From positions 15,221-20,596 of the forward strand of contig KL571368.1 of NCBI GenBank assembly GCA_000715855.1: 5,376 nucleotides of DNA, in the 5' to 3' direction. Every line of letters starts with the position of its first letter. Positions within the stretch are counted from its first letter, which is position 1. The stretch comes from Actinoplanes liguriensis. Its GTDB lineage: Bacteria > Actinomycetota > Actinomycetes > Mycobacteriales > Micromonosporaceae. This document shows positions 1 to 4,881 of the stretch, piece by piece. A program made the position numbers and the translations under genes. The notes under the pieces were generated by a model, which did no database searches, was not told where the DNA came from, and saw nothing but the letters and a program-made list of their open reading frames with translations.

Positions 1-213
1 CGGATCGGCGAGCATCTCTACACCAGTGGCCGGCCCGATCCCGATCTGGTCATCCGCACCAGCGGCGAGCAGCGCATGTCCGGCTTCCTGCTGTGGCAGG
101 CCGCGTATTCGGAGCTGCACTTCTGCGACGTCTTCTGGCCCGGCTTCCGCAAGGTCGACTTCCTGCGCGCGCTCCGTTCCTACGCCGCCCGCCACCGCCG
201 CTTCGGCGCTTAG
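1..213 (+). CDS. uppS: Isoprenyl (undecaprenyl-type) diphosphate synthase, C-terminal part only
   Basis: The reading frame is open from the window edge and ends at TAG, giving the last 70 residues of a cis-prenyltransferase. These enzymes condense isopentenyl diphosphate units onto an allylic diphosphate to make the polyprenyl carrier lipid for cell-wall synthesis, acting at the cytoplasmic membrane. The visible part carries the family's C-terminal signature: [12 protein letters not shown], then Ser-Gly-Phe-Leu-Leu-Trp-Gln, then Tyr-Ser-Glu-Leu. It includes the Arg/Arg/Ser group that binds the isopentenyl diphosphate and the conserved Glu, and ends in the usual Arg-Arg-Phe-Gly. The family is normally about 230-260 residues, so some 70% lies before the window. 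Chain length (C50, C55 or shorter) cannot be told from this end, so the symbol is by family. A short GC hairpin (196-208) sits inside the last codons. Confidence 0.93.
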   Translation, partial: RIGEHLYTSGRPDPDLVIRTSGEQRMSGFLLWQAAYSELHFCDVFWPGFRKVDFLRALRSYAARHRRFGA

Positions 214-250
214 ACGGCGTACCGGAGTTCGACCGAGCAGAAGGCGCGCC

Positions 251-418
251 CTAGCAACTACCGCCACCGCAGTTGTTGAGCGTCGCCCCGGGCGGTTCCT
301 GTTCCGCCACCGCAACACCGTGCGCGGACGACCACGACGTCGCCGGGTAGCCCGCCACGGCGCCCACGCCGACGATGAAGGCCGCGATCGCCGTTGCCGT
401 GATGCTCTTCCACAACAT
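251..418 (-). CDS. Small predicted exported peptide with C-terminal Cys-Gly-Gly-Gly-Ser-Cys
   Basis: This 55-codon frame starts with ATG and stops at TAG, and I do not recognise it as a named family. Residues 1-22 look like a signal peptide: Lys4, then a hydrophobic run (about residues 6-22) ending in Ala-Val-Ala before Gly23, a good signal peptidase I site. There is no lipobox. The mature part would be about 33 residues, rich in small residues, with Glu-Gln-Glu-Pro-Pro near position 40 and the end Asn-Asn-Cys50-Gly-Gly-Gly-Ser-Cys55. The two cysteines, the only ones in the protein, could form a disulphide, bind a metal or be modified. A G-rich stretch five bases before ATG is a weak ribosome site. 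A TANNNT box (TACCGT, minus strand, 450-455) could be its -10, but I see no good -35. It lies 99 bases downstream of the PrsW-type protease gene on the same strand. The signal-like design and clean start argue for a real gene; short length and lack of homology leave doubt. Confidence 0.62.
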   Translation of the reverse strand: MLWKSITATAIAAFIVGVGAVAGYPATSWSSAHGVAVAEQEPPGATLNNCGGGSC

Positions 419-491
419 GATTGCCCCCGTCTCTGCTGTGCCAACCCCAACGGTAGGCCTCTGACCAGCGCGAAGTGCTCCTTTCCGGTTC

Positions 492-513
492 GCCCACCCG
501 GCCGGGGCGGGGC
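492..513 (-). terminator. Candidate GC-rich terminator hairpin after the PrsW-type gene
   Basis: Five bases past the protease stop codon, the minus-strand transcript can fold into a G/C hairpin (GCCCCGCCCCGG against CCGGGUGGGC). The fold has a four-base loop, one G-U pair and bulges. No U-run follows, so it would be the U-less type proposed for high-GC actinobacteria. GC-rich DNA makes such folds by chance, so this is weak evidence. If real, it would separate the small peptide gene from the protease transcript. Confidence 0.3.
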
Positions 514-517
514 TTGG

Positions 518-1687
518 TCAGGCCGCGGCGTAGCGACCCAGCTCGGCCCGGGTGAAGCGGACCCGATCGGTTTCGGTGCCGCCGGAGGCCGCCAACTGGT
601 CGGCCAGGTCGTGCGCCGCCTCCAGCCGGTGCTCTCGCCGCCGGCGATCGGGCCGGCCGCCGCCCGCGCGGTAGCGACGCCGCTGTGCCCAGCCGCCGGA
701 CAGGGCGGCCAGCTCGTCGGCGCCGAGCACCCCGGACTCCACCTCGGGCGCCATCACCGCCCGCATCGCCGACCGCTCCGGCCGCACGGTGATCTGGAAG
801 ACCGTGATCACGATCGCGAACGCCACCAGCGTGATCCCGATCAGCAGCGCGAGCAGGACCGTGCCGTTGCCCTGGGCGAGCGCGCTCGTCGAGTCCCACA
901 GGAAGTGCAGCACCATGGCGAGCAGCATCAGCAGCAGCCCCCGAGCCGGTCGCCGCCGCTGCCCGGGCGTGCCGAGTAGATAGATCAGCCCGGCTCCGAA
1001 GACCGCCGAGTAGAGGATGTGCGACGAGAACCCGGTGAGCAGGCGCAACAGCACCGTGCTGAGGCTGGTCCGCAGTTGATGCGAGCCGAACTCGTCGGGC
1101 GCGGACTGCAACGCGTACAGAATGTCCTCGAGGATCTCGAAGCCGAGCCCGCAGAACGCGCCGAGGATGAACCCGTCGTAGGCGGTCCGCACGACACGCG
1201 GGGCGAGGTAGAGCAGGAGCAGCACGCCGGCGCCCTTGCCGAGCTCCTCGAAGAACGGCGCGGTCAGCCCCGGCCCCCAGTCGAGGACGAAATCCTGCCC
1301 GAGCAGCTTCTGGTACAGGTTCATCAGGCTGGTGTTGCCGTTGATCGCGATCGTCCACGTCGCCCCGAAGGCGCCCCACACGAACGCGGCCACGCCCAGC
1401 CCCACCGGCTGCCGGGAATAGCGGTCGATGCGGGCGGTGAACCACCAGAACAGCAGCCCGTAGACCGCGAAGATCACGCTCGCCGCGGCCAGCGCCGGGC
1501 CGTAGACCCGGACCTGCGAGTCGACCAGGCCGAACGCGTACCACAACCCGTAGCCCACCACGGCCACGTAGACCCAGAAGCAGGCATTGCGCGGCTGCCA
1601 CGGATGGAAACGGTTGCCCCAGCCGGTGCGCTCGATCGCCGCGTCACGGGCGGCCGTGATCTCCGGGGCGGTCAGCGGGGCCGTCAC
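518..1687 (-). CDS. PrsW-family intramembrane metalloprotease
   Basis: This 389-residue polytopic membrane protein has about eight hydrophobic segments between residues 34 and 300. The family signatures are in order: Glu147-Glu148-x-x-Lys151 in a helix, Gly-Phe-Glu184-x-x-x-Glu187-Asp188, Ser-His223-Ile-Leu-Tyr, and Leu-His261-Phe-Leu-Trp-Asp265. In PrsW of Bacillus subtilis and its relatives such Glu and His residues are thought to form the metal site that cuts membrane-anchored proteins; there it cleaves the anti-sigma factor RsiW. Residues 301-389 form a cytoplasmic tail with an Arg-rich patch near 336-352 and no domain I recognise. The start is GTG, chosen because it overlaps the previous gene's TGA (shared GTGA, 1684-1687); there is no clear ribosome site, so translation is probably coupled. 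No sigma/anti-sigma pair is in view, so the substrate is unknown. I do not assign the symbol prsW because orthology to the Bacillus enzyme is unlikely to extend to function. Confidence 0.9.
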   Translation of the reverse strand: MTAPLTAPEITAARDAAIERTGWGNRFHPWQPRNACFWVYVAVVGYGLWYAFGLVDSQVRVYGPALAAASVIFAVYGLLFWWFTARIDRYSRQPVGLGVAAFVWGAFGATWTIAINGNTSLMNLYQKLLGQDFVLDWGPGLTAPFFEELGKGAGVLLLLYLAPRVVRTAYDGFILGAFCGLGFEILEDILYALQSAPDEFGSHQLRTSLSTVLLRLLTGFSSHILYSAVFGAGLIYLLGTPGQRRRPARGLLLMLLAMVLHFLWDSTSALAQGNGTVLLALLIGITLVAFAIVITVFQITVRPERSAMRAVMAPEVESGVLGADELAALSGGWAQRRRYRAGGGRPDRRRREHRLEAAHDLADQLAASGGTETDRVRFTRAELGRYAAA

Positions 1688-2331
1688 GCCGTCACCGCCC
1701 GCACCGAACGGATCATCCCGGTGACCGCGGGCGTGGCGCTCTCGTCGACGCTCTCCGGCCCGATCGCGATGATCTCGACGCCGGTCTGCCCGAAGACGAA
1801 TGCCGCGACCAGGCCCTTCGCCTCGATGCCGTCGAAGTGCGCGATCACGCCGCGATCCCCCGCGCTGTTGGTGAGCGTCACCGGATCGCCGGTCACTCGG
1901 AAGCCGCCGTCGTCGCGGAAGCCCTCGTTGTTCTTCTTGATCTGGGCGAGCAGTTGGGCCGGCGTGCCGTCGTAGGTGTCGGCCACCACGCGGAAGGTGA
2001 CCCCCTCATAGGTCAGCGCGACGTGATCCGGGTAGCTCTCCCCCACCCCCAGCTCGCCGCGGCGCACGCCGTCCACCAGATTCGCCCCGGTCACCGGCAC
2101 GAACTCGACGCCCGGCCCGACCTGGACCACGTCCCCGGCACGGATCGGGTCGTCGACCGGCACCGCGTCGTCGATGCCCGGCACGATCCACAGCGCGAGC
2201 GCCACCAGCAGGGCGACCACGCCCGCCGGGGCGAGGGTGCGCCTGTCCAGGCCGAGGAACCGGTGCTCGACCGGCACCCATCGATCCCGCCAGCGATGAT
2301 CTTCCGGACTCAGCACCACCGGCTCTGCCAC
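1684..2331 (-). CDS. Single-pass membrane protein of unknown function, coupled to the PrsW-type protease
   Basis: I do not recognise a named family in this 215-residue protein. It has a charged, Arg-rich N-terminal stretch (residues 1-32), one hydrophobic segment (about 33-51), then an extracytoplasmic region of about 160 residues. The Arg-rich side before the helix predicts the N-terminus inside and the C-terminus outside. The outer part begins with an acidic linker (Asp-Asp-Ala-Val-Pro-Val-Asp-Asp, 54-61) and looks like an alpha/beta fold with alternating hydrophobic strands. It has no cysteines and no visible catalytic motif. The start is GTG at 2331, supported by a GGAGG ribosome site (2336-2340) four bases before it. 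The stop overlaps the protease start by four bases, so the two products are probably made in proportion. A role as partner, regulator or substrate of the protease is an inference from this coupling and from the topology. Confidence 0.85.
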   Translation of the reverse strand: MAEPVVLSPEDHRWRDRWVPVEHRFLGLDRRTLAPAGVVALLVALALWIVPGIDDAVPVDDPIRAGDVVQVGPGVEFVPVTGANLVDGVRRGELGVGESYPDHVALTYEGVTFRVVADTYDGTPAQLLAQIKKNNEGFRDDGGFRVTGDPVTLTNSAGDRGVIAHFDGIEAKGLVAAFVFGQTGVEIIAIGPESVDESATPAVTGMIRSVRAVTA

Positions 2332-2376
2332 GTGCCCTCCCCAGGTCGCGGACCGATCCCGACACCAACGGCGGCT

Positions 2377-2399
2377 CCGGCCCTCGCATCGACGGCCGG
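2377..2399 (-). terminator. Candidate terminator hairpin after the monooxygenase gene
   Basis: A perfect six-base inverted repeat (CCGGCC ... GGCCGG, 11-base loop) lies 21 bases past the monooxygenase stop, in the 89-base gap before the 215-residue protein's gene. There is no U-run and the loop is large, so this is only a candidate. I see no convincing promoter for the downstream gene in this gap, so the monooxygenase transcript may also read through. Confidence 0.25.
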
Positions 2400-2420
2400 C
2401 GGGATCCTCTCCGGGACGCC

Positions 2421-3452
2421 TCAGGCGCCGCCGGCGAGCCCACCGAGCCCGGCGACCGCCTCGCGGCCGAGCCTCTGGTTCTCCAGAATGTAGGGACGCA
2501 GCTCCCTCTCGTACTGTTCAAAGGCGGACGTGTGATCGTCGCCGCCCGCGGCCAGGCAACGGACCAGGGTGGACGCGGCGATCAGTGCCTGCGAGGTGCC
2601 CATGCCGCTGGTCGGCGCGGCGCAGTAGCCCGCGTCGCCGAGCAGCGCGACCCGCCCGGTGGACCACGAGTCCAGGTGGACCTGGCAGGTGGCGGCGAAC
2701 TGGACGTCCTCCGCGGCGTCCATGTCGGCGAGCAGGCGCGGCTGGTCGGCGAACACCTCCCGTACGGCAATCCGATGCTCTTCGAGATCGCCCAGGGGCG
2801 CCGTCGTGGCGAAGGAGAGGCTCACCGTCATCCGCGAGGGGTCACTGTCCGAGAAGGCGTAGATCGCCCGGCCGGGCTCGGCCTGCAGCCGGCCACGGTG
2901 GTCGAGGCCGAAGTGGTTCTCCGTGGTGAAGCCCACGCCGGACATGCCGAGGTGCTCGATCGGATCGATGCCGGGGAACGCGAGCCGCCGGACCGCCGAG
3001 TTGACCCCGTCGGCGCCGAAGACCAGGTCGAAGTCCCGCGTCGGCGCGTGCTCGAAGGACACCGTCACCCGGTCGTCGTGCTGGACGAGCTCGGTCGCCG
3101 TGTCGTCGAACAGGTAGGTCACGTCGGCGACCCGGTGCAGGATGCGGGTCAGCGCGCGTTTCGGCACCTCGAGGTCGCCGCCGAACACCTCCGCCGGCCA
3201 CTCGGCAATCGTGGCACCGGACGCGTCGACCAGGGTCGTCCCCCGCATGTGGATCTCGTGGCCGCGCAGCTCGTCCAGGATGCCGATCTCGGCGAGCACC
3301 GGGATCGCGGCGCCGCGGAAATCCACCGCATAGCCACTGTCTCGCAGGCTCGGCGCCCGCTCGACGACCGTCACCTCCCAACCGTCGCGACGAAGGAACC
3401 AGGCCAGGGCGGGACCGGCGACGCCGGCGCCGGAGATCAGTGCGCTTCTCAT
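2421..3452 (-). CDS. FAD-dependent monooxygenase (class A flavoprotein hydroxylase, TetX-like group)
   Basis: This 343-residue protein carries the three class A flavoprotein monooxygenase signatures. The first is the Rossmann loop Gly8-Ala-Gly10-Val-Ala-Gly13, with the FAD ribose-binding Glu31 at the end of the second strand. The second is the Asp-Gly motif (Ala147-Asp148-Gly149-Val-Asn-Ser). The third is the Gly-Asp motif Leu-Leu-Gly272-Asp273-Ala with the following Pro-Thr-Ser-Gly-Met-Gly. Such cytosolic enzymes use NAD(P)H and oxygen to hydroxylate aromatic or polyketide-like compounds; the group includes drug-inactivating members and many natural-product tailoring enzymes, so the substrate is open. 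It is somewhat short for the group (often 370-400), the deficit being at the C-terminus after Arg-Pro-Tyr-Ile-Leu-Glu-Asn-Gln. The ATG start places Gly8 normally. No separate ribosome site is visible, and a -10 box seven bases upstream suggests a leaderless message. It is divergent from tetR and probably its target. Confidence 0.9.
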   Translation of the reverse strand: MRSALISGAGVAGPALAWFLRRDGWEVTVVERAPSLRDSGYAVDFRGAAIPVLAEIGILDELRGHEIHMRGTTLVDASGATIAEWPAEVFGGDLEVPKRALTRILHRVADVTYLFDDTATELVQHDDRVTVSFEHAPTRDFDLVFGADGVNSAVRRLAFPGIDPIEHLGMSGVGFTTENHFGLDHRGRLQAEPGRAIYAFSDSDPSRMTVSLSFATTAPLGDLEEHRIAVREVFADQPRLLADMDAAEDVQFAATCQVHLDSWSTGRVALLGDAGYCAAPTSGMGTSQALIAASTLVRCLAAGGDDHTSAFEQYERELRPYILENQRLGREAVAGLGGLAGGA

Positions 3453-3459
3453 GTCGATG

Positions 3460-3489
3460 ACCCTAGACCGGCCTTATCCAAGCGGTCAA
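3460..3489 (-). promoter_or_regulatory. Promoter of the monooxygenase gene, probably leaderless
   Basis: On the minus strand, TTGACC (3484-3489, five of six bases of the -35 consensus) is followed by an 18-base spacer and TAGGGT (3460-3465, a TANNNT -10). Seven bases separate the -10 from the ATG, so transcription should begin at or next to the start codon. The AGGG within the -10 could otherwise be read as a weak ribosome site. The -35 lies inside the four-half-site palindrome, so a bound repressor would block RNA polymerase. Confidence 0.6.
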
Positions 3490-3515
3490 TCCAGGTGGAT
3501 AAATCGTGTGGATAA
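3474..3515. promoter_or_regulatory. Candidate TetR operator: symmetric array of four TGGAT half-sites
   Basis: The outer arms TTATCCA (3474-3480) and TGGATAA (3509-3515) are a perfect seven-base inverted repeat. Inside them ATCCA (3489-3493) and TGGAT (3496-3500) form a second inverted repeat around GG, and TGGATAAA is directly repeated at 3496 and 3509. Half-site centres are 13, 7 and 13 bases apart, so the whole array is symmetric about 3494/3495; 15 of 21 arm positions match. Lying between a TetR gene and its divergent neighbour, it is the obvious operator. Four half-sites would suit two dimers, as known for QacR. It covers the monooxygenase -35 and ends just before the tetR -10 region, so control of both genes is likely. 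Confidence 0.65.
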
Positions 3516-3537
3516 ACCATGCGGTTAAGATGTGCGG

Positions 3538-3543
3538 TACGAT
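3538..3543 (+). promoter_or_regulatory. Candidate -10 box of tetR
   Basis: TACGAT fits the TANNNT pattern and ends six bases before the GTG at 3550, the layout of a leaderless actinobacterial gene. I see no recognisable -35 at the right distance. An alternative -10, TAAGAT (3526-3531), would give a leader of about 12 bases before the same GTG. Confidence 0.42.
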
Positions 3544-3549
3544 CGCGGC

Positions 3550-4041
3550 GTGGGAAACCGGGAGGCCCTCATCCAGGGCGCGAAGCAGTGCCTCACCGAG
3601 CGCGGGTGGGCTCGCACGACGGTGCGTGACATCGCCACGGCGGCCGGGGTCAACCACGCCGCGATCGGCTATCACTTCGGCTCGCGCGAGTCGTTGCTGG
3701 TGCACGCCCTGGTGGAGGCGGTCGAGGAGTTGTCGTCCGAGGTCGCCGAGCGTGCCCGCAACGGCACCTCGGAGGAGCGCTGGCAGGCCCTGATCGACAC
3801 GTTCGGCACGCACCGCGCGCTGTGGATCGCCCAGCTGGAGGCGGCCGTGCAGTCCGAGCACTCGCCCGAGCTGCGCGAGCGGCTGGCCGACGCGCAGCGC
3901 CAGGGGCGGGAGGGGCTCGGCGGTTCGGTGCCGCTCGCGGTGCTCTCCGGCCTGATGATGCAGTGGCTGATCGATCCCGACGAGGCTCCCGACGGCGCGC
4001 AGGTGGTCATCGAGCTGCACGCTCAGGCTGACGGGGCGTGA
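3550..4041 (+). CDS. TetR-family transcriptional regulator
   Basis: The protein is 163 residues from GTG at 3550. Residues 1-50 are a typical TetR DNA-binding domain: Met-Gly-Asn-Arg-Glu-Ala-Leu, then the helix-turn-helix at about 24-46 with Asp-Ile-Ala-Thr-Ala-Ala-Gly-Val and Ala-Ile-Gly-Tyr-His-Phe-Gly-Ser-Arg-Glu. The rest (about 50-160) is helical, as expected for a ligand-binding and dimer domain, but short for the family (usually 180-220). I chose 3550 over the in-frame GTG at 3532 because the protein then begins where relatives commonly begin, and because both possible -10 boxes would place the transcript start downstream of 3532; neither GTG has a good ribosome site. The gene diverges from the monooxygenase across the palindromic operator, so it probably represses that gene and itself. 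The phosphotransferase gene starts six bases after its stop and should be co-transcribed. The ligand is unknown. Confidence 0.9.
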   Translation: MGNREALIQGAKQCLTERGWARTTVRDIATAAGVNHAAIGYHFGSRESLLVHALVEAVEELSSEVAERARNGTSEERWQALIDTFGTHRALWIAQLEAAVQSEHSPELRERLADAQRQGREGLGGSVPLAVLSGLMMQWLIDPDEAPDGAQVVIELHAQADGA

Positions 4042-4047
4042 TCTGAG

Positions 4048-4881
4048 ATGCCCGACGTCCGCAGCGCCCTGGCCACGGCCCTTCCCGGCTTCGCGGTCGA
4101 GTCCGTGGCGCTGCTCGGCGAGGGGCTCGACAACGTCGCTTTCGAGATCAACAACGATTTGCTCGTACGATTCAGCAGGTCCCCTGATCCCTTGCGGACA
4201 ACCCGTGAGGTTCGTCTGCTGACCGCGCTGCGATCCGTCTCGCCCCTGCCGATCCCGGAGCCGGTGTTCGGGCCCGGCGAGGCGGGGCAGGACTGTTTCG
4301 CCTACCGCAAGCTCCCGGGTGTCCCGCTCCTGGACGCGCCCGGGTGCGAGGGGCTGGACCGGATCGCCGCAACGCTGGCCGACTTCCTCCGGGTGCTGCA
4401 CGCCGTCCCGGCCGAGCAGGTGCGCGACCTGGTCGAGACCGACGACCAGCCGCTGACGGAGTGGCGTGACGACGCCGCGGAGACCTACCCGCTCGTCGCC
4501 GACCGGATCCCGGCACGGTTCCGGCGACCGATCGAGGCTTTCCTGGCCGCCGCTCCCCCGCCGGGCCCGTCCACGCTGGTCTTCTCCCACAACGACCTGG
4601 GCATCGAGCACGTCCTCGTCGATCCGCGCACGTCCGCGGTCACCGGCATCATCGACTGGAGCGACGCCGCGCTGGTCGACCCGGCCTACGATCACGGGCT
4701 GCTGTTCCGCGACCTCGGCCCGGTCGCGTCTCCACCGGCCGGGCTCCGCGAGCGGGCGGTCTTCTACGCCCGGTGCAGCATGCTGGAGGATCTGGCGTTC
4801 GGCGTCGAGACCGGCCGCCGGCGATATGTGGAGAAATCGCTCGCCGCCCTGGAGTGGCTGTTCCCCGAGAGCGCGCGATGA
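4048..4881 (+). CDS. Phosphotransferase of the aminoglycoside/macrolide phosphotransferase (APH) superfamily
   Basis: This 277-residue protein has the kinase-like fold of small-molecule phosphotransferases. Visible parts are a nucleotide-loop region (Leu-Leu-Gly-Glu-Gly-Leu-Asp-Asn-Val, 22-30), Leu-Val-Arg41-Phe where the ATP-contacting basic residue is expected, Glu-Val-Arg-Leu-Leu (54-58), the catalytic loop His181-Asn-Asp183-Leu-Gly-Ile-Glu-His188, and Ile-Ile-Asp203-Trp with Asp211-Pro-Ala-Tyr-Asp. Asp183 should be the catalytic base and Asp203 a magnesium ligand. His188 stands where most APH enzymes have Asn, a feature I associate, from memory, with macrolide phosphotransferases. It is cytosolic and would transfer phosphate from ATP or GTP to a hydroxyl; the acceptor (an antibiotic, a sugar or another metabolite) cannot be read here. 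The ATG start is six bases after tetR and has no strong ribosome site. The stop overlaps the next start (ATGA, 4878-4881). Codons around 4139-4222 are less GC-biased than the rest. Confidence 0.85.
   Translation: MPDVRSALATALPGFAVESVALLGEGLDNVAFEINNDLLVRFSRSPDPLRTTREVRLLTALRSVSPLPIPEPVFGPGEAGQDCFAYRKLPGVPLLDAPGCEGLDRIAATLADFLRVLHAVPAEQVRDLVETDDQPLTEWRDDAAETYPLVADRIPARFRRPIEAFLAAAPPPGPSTLVFSHNDLGIEHVLVDPRTSAVTGIIDWSDAALVDPAYDHGLLFRDLGPVASPPAGLRERAVFYARCSMLEDLAFGVETGRRRYVEKSLAALEWLFPESAR

Noticed and set aside
196..208. Short hairpin (CGCCG, CTT loop, CGGCG) at the end of uppS as a terminator
   Set aside because: It is inside the coding region before the stop, only five base pairs long and has no U-run; such repeats are common by chance at this GC content.
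480..487. Strong ribosome-site-like AAAGGAG on the minus strand after the protease stop
   Set aside because: No ATG, GTG or TTG lies at a working distance after it on that strand, so it does not mark a gene start; the small peptide begins about 60 bases further on.
26..979. Plus-strand frames at 26-979 and 1019-1975
   Set aside because: They overlap uppS in another frame and run antisense to the protease, the 215-residue protein and the small peptide. The products are Arg/Pro/His-rich with no recognisable features.
258..1601. Long minus-strand open frame (447 codons) overlapping the protease gene
   Set aside because: It is out of frame with the protease, and its product is Arg/Ala/Gly-rich low-complexity protein without motifs. 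The protease frame has membrane segments and family signatures, so this is a GC-rich shadow frame.
3532..3549. GTG at 3532 as the tetR start
   Set aside because: It would add six residues before the usual family start, has no good ribosome site, and lies upstream of the transcript start predicted by either -10 box. It remains possible.
3463..4695. Minus-strand open frame of 410 codons antisense to tetR and the phosphotransferase
   Set aside because: Its composition is typical of antisense frames in high-GC DNA, no domain is visible, and the plus-strand genes carry clear family motifs.
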